A stretch of DNA of 7,030 nt from an uncultured Collinsella sp. (lineage in GTDB: Bacteria > Actinomycetota > Coriobacteriia > Coriobacteriales > Coriobacteriaceae): assembly GCA_937934355.1 (NCBI GenBank), contig CALGZY010000262.1, forward strand, positions 1 to 7,030, read 5' to 3'. Made by a program: the position numbers and the translations under genes. The notes below the pieces were generated by a model that was not told the DNA's origin, ran no database searches, and saw only the letters and a program-made list of their open reading frames with translations. Shown one piece after another: positions 5,591-7,030 of the stretch (position 1 is its first letter; the number at the start of each line of letters is the position of its first letter).

Positions 5591-6805
5591 ATGTTCGCGA
5601 AGGATCGCGAAGCAATGCGCCTGACGCCGGCAGAGGTCAGGCTGATTCTCATTGAGTCCCTGCAGTGGTGCGCCAACAACGCGGTCTACTTTTTGGGGCT
5701 TATCGGTGCGGCCACGTATGATCTGGCCGGCACGGCCTTTTTGGTTGCCGCCATTACGCTCGTGCGCAATCTTATGACGTCGGCGGGCAATATGGTGTCG
5801 GGCTCGGTCATCGATCGCTTTGGACCGCGCCGGACGTCATTTGTGACGTGCGTGATTACGGCTGTGCTATCGCTTGGCGTGGGGTTGGCGCCGCTGTCTG
5901 TCCCCGGGCTTGTGTTTGCCGCGTGCGTCTTGGGGCTTGCGGGCGGCTTTATCAACACCTGCACGCATGCGTTTCCGGGATACCTGGAGTCGACCACCGA
6001 GGGCCGTACCCGCGTGAACGGTCTCATGGTGTTCTACAGCAATATCGCCTATACCGCTGGCCCGCTGCTCGGCGGTGCCATCGTGAGCTGTTTTGCCACG
6101 CAATCGGTCTATCTGCTCATGGCGGGCATGATGGGCGTGGCGGCCGTGCTCTCCTTGGGCTGTCACGAGTGCGTTGTTCCCGCAAAAGGGGAAAAGCCGA
6201 AGGGCGGTATTCTGGGCGGCATGGCCGAGGGTGCGCGACTTACGTTTCGCGACCACGACCTGCGCCTCATCTTTATCTCGGGCTTTTTGGGATTCTTTGC
6301 GTTTGGCGCGTTTGATTCGCTTGAGTCGTTGTTCTACCGTGATGTGCTCAACGTGGATATCGTCTGGCTGGGCTGGCTGTCCTCGGTCGTGGGCCTCACT
6401 TCCTCGGTGGGCGCGTTCATCCTGACCAAGCTTTCTGCTCGCCATGTCAACCTACGATTGCTGCTCGGCGCGCTCATGGCCGTGGGCATTGGGTCCATGG
6501 TGTACGTGGGCACCGATATGCTGGGGGTCGCGATTGTCGGTCAGGCGATTAACGGTCTGGCCTGGGGATTCCTGGAACCGCTGCAGATGATCTTGATTCA
6601 GGAGCGCGCTGACATCAAATACCTGGGGCGCATTACCGGCTTTGTGCGTTTTGGCCTGATGAGCGCCGGCGTGCTGCCGCTGCTGGCGGCTCCGTTTTTG
6701 GCGGAGGCTTTGGGTGTCCAGACGGTACTGTTTGGGGCATCGACCATTATTGCGCTGGTAGGAACGCTGTTCTTTGTCACACAAGGGAGGCGCCAGAGGC
6801 GTTAG
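5591..6805 (+). CDS. Major facilitator superfamily (MFS) transporter
   Basis: A 404-residue inner-membrane transporter of usual MFS length, with about twelve hydrophobic segments in two six-helix halves joined by a charged loop around residues 191-222. GSVIDRFGPRR (71-81) fits the cytoplasmic motif A between helices 2 and 3 (G-x-x-x-D-R-x-G-R-R type). AGPLLGGAI (156-164) resembles the helix-5 motif C region often seen in exporters. The ATG at 5591 has AGAAGGAG (5578-5585) 5 nt upstream. The C-terminus ends in a basic cluster, GRRQRR. Codon use is T-richer than in IID. The substrate is not deducible; it could be a drug or metabolite exporter or a sugar-related carrier. It begins 18 nt after a strong terminator, so expression may come from read-through of the copy 2 promoter. 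Confidence 0.88.
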   Translation: MFAKDREAMRLTPAEVRLILIESLQWCANNAVYFLGLIGAATYDLAGTAFLVAAITLVRNLMTSAGNMVSGSVIDRFGPRRTSFVTCVITAVLSLGVGLAPLSVPGLVFAACVLGLAGGFINTCTHAFPGYLESTTEGRTRVNGLMVFYSNIAYTAGPLLGGAIVSCFATQSVYLLMAGMMGVAAVLSLGCHECVVPAKGEKPKGGILGGMAEGARLTFRDHDLRLIFISGFLGFFAFGAFDSLESLFYRDVLNVDIVWLGWLSSVVGLTSSVGAFILTKLSARHVNLRLLLGALMAVGIGSMVYVGTDMLGVAIVGQAINGLAWGFLEPLQMILIQERADIKYLGRITGFVRFGLMSAGVLPLLAAPFLAEALGVQTVLFGASTIIALVGTLFFVTQGRRQRR

Positions 6806-6823
6806 CTATACATTCAATTCTAA

Positions 6824-6835
6824 TTTAATACCACT
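6824..6835 (-). promoter_or_regulatory. Inverted copy of the AGTGGTATTAAA element
   Basis: TTTAATACCACT (6824-6835) is the exact reverse complement of AGTGGTATTAAA at 6882-6893, centres 58 bp apart. It could be an upstream operator in opposite orientation. As RNA the pair could also form a 12-bp stem with a 46-nt loop after the MFS gene. The first promoter (3731-3776) has no such inverted partner. Confidence 0.5.
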
Positions 6836-6881
6836 CACCAGAGAATTTCGACCGTTCACCGAGGATTGGAGCAGATTGATA

Positions 6882-6927
6882 AGTGGTATTAAAAACACAT
6901 CAGGTGTATGTCTATAATTGGTATCGA
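6882..6927 (+). promoter_or_regulatory. Promoter with repeated GGTAT elements, second copy of the module
   Basis: TATAAT is at 6913-6918, with a weak TTAAAA -35 candidate (6889-6894) 18 bp upstream. GGTAT elements are at 6885-6889 and 6920-6924, again 35 bp apart. It shares AGTGGTATTAAA and TCTATAATTGGTATC with the module at 3731-3776 at identical spacing (offset 3,151 bp). Expected transcription starts near 6925, giving a leader of about 50 nt before ATG 6976. It is likely co-regulated with the second IIC-IID pair. Confidence 0.75.
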
Positions 6928-6975
6928 AAAGAAACGCGATGTATAGAGTTGCGTGCAGGACAGAAAGGAAAAGCC

Positions 6976-7030
6976 ATGAAGGAAACCGAGAAGATCGAGA
7001 TCATGCATTTCGACCAGGAGGGCTATCTCG
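6976..7030 (+). CDS. 5' end of an unidentified gene, co-regulated with the second IIC-IID (partial)
   Basis: Eighteen codons are visible: MKETEKIEIMHFDQEGYL. ATG 6976 is preceded by AAAGGAAAA (6964-6972). I cannot name the family from this. The FDQEGYL stretch vaguely resembles the start of some SIS-domain sugar-phosphate enzymes, and such a gene would fit beside a mannose-family PTS and the FrlB-like tail at 1-55. That is a guess. Its promoter is a close match to the one before the second IIC-IID, so it probably acts in the same pathway. Confidence 0.6.
   Translation, partial: MKETEKIEIMHFDQEGYL

Noticed and set aside
1..7030. CRISPR arrays, tRNA or rRNA genes, phage genes
   Set aside because: No short regularly spaced repeats and no recognisable tRNA, rRNA or phage signatures were seen on either strand.

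Overview
The window looks like a chromosomal piece of a gut Coriobacteriia bacterium, most likely Collinsella or a close relative. This rests on high GC, strong Shine-Dalgarno sites, many same-strand carbohydrate-uptake genes and a mannose-family phosphotransferase system (PTS). The taxon is inferred from style and was not tested by a search. Every gene is on the + strand.

Layout. Positions 1-55 are the last codons of a gene whose C-terminus resembles FrlB-type SIS-domain sugar-phosphate deglycases/isomerases. It is followed by a complete mannose/fructose/sorbose-family PTS: IIA (102-521), IIB (579-1061), IIC (1120-1893) and IID (1883-2707). A hairpin/T-tract terminator (2737-2767) comes next, then an EamA/DMT-type transporter (2796-3686). 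A 225-bp intergenic region (3687-3911) carries a promoter with repeated GGTAT elements and a roughly 138-nt structured leader. It leads into a second IIC-IID pair (3912-4685, 4675-5499) that has no IIA or IIB of its own. A second strong terminator (5534-5573) is followed almost at once by an MFS transporter (5591-6805). The last intergenic region (6806-6975) carries a close copy of the first promoter module, driving a gene that begins at 6976 and runs off the window.

The main oddity is that the two IIC-IID pairs are identical at nucleotide level over 1,588 bp (1119-2706 and 3911-5498). Identity starts one base before the IIC start codon and stops inside the IID stop codon, and the flanks are unrelated. 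A fresh duplication should not respect gene borders so exactly. Repeated gene conversion between two older paralogous pairs is the more natural explanation. The pair is also a compositional mosaic: from about position 1660 to the end of IID, almost every codon ends in G or C, while the first two thirds of IIC have ordinary mixed codons.

How the genes may work together. IIA and IIB relay phosphate from HPr to sugar carried by the IIC-IID membrane complex. Copy 2 could supply extra membrane complex under a different promoter while sharing soluble IIA/IIB from copy 1. The upstream FrlB-like tail raises the possibility that the substrate is an Amadori compound (fructose- or glucose-amino acid) or an amino sugar, but the substrate cannot be read from this window.
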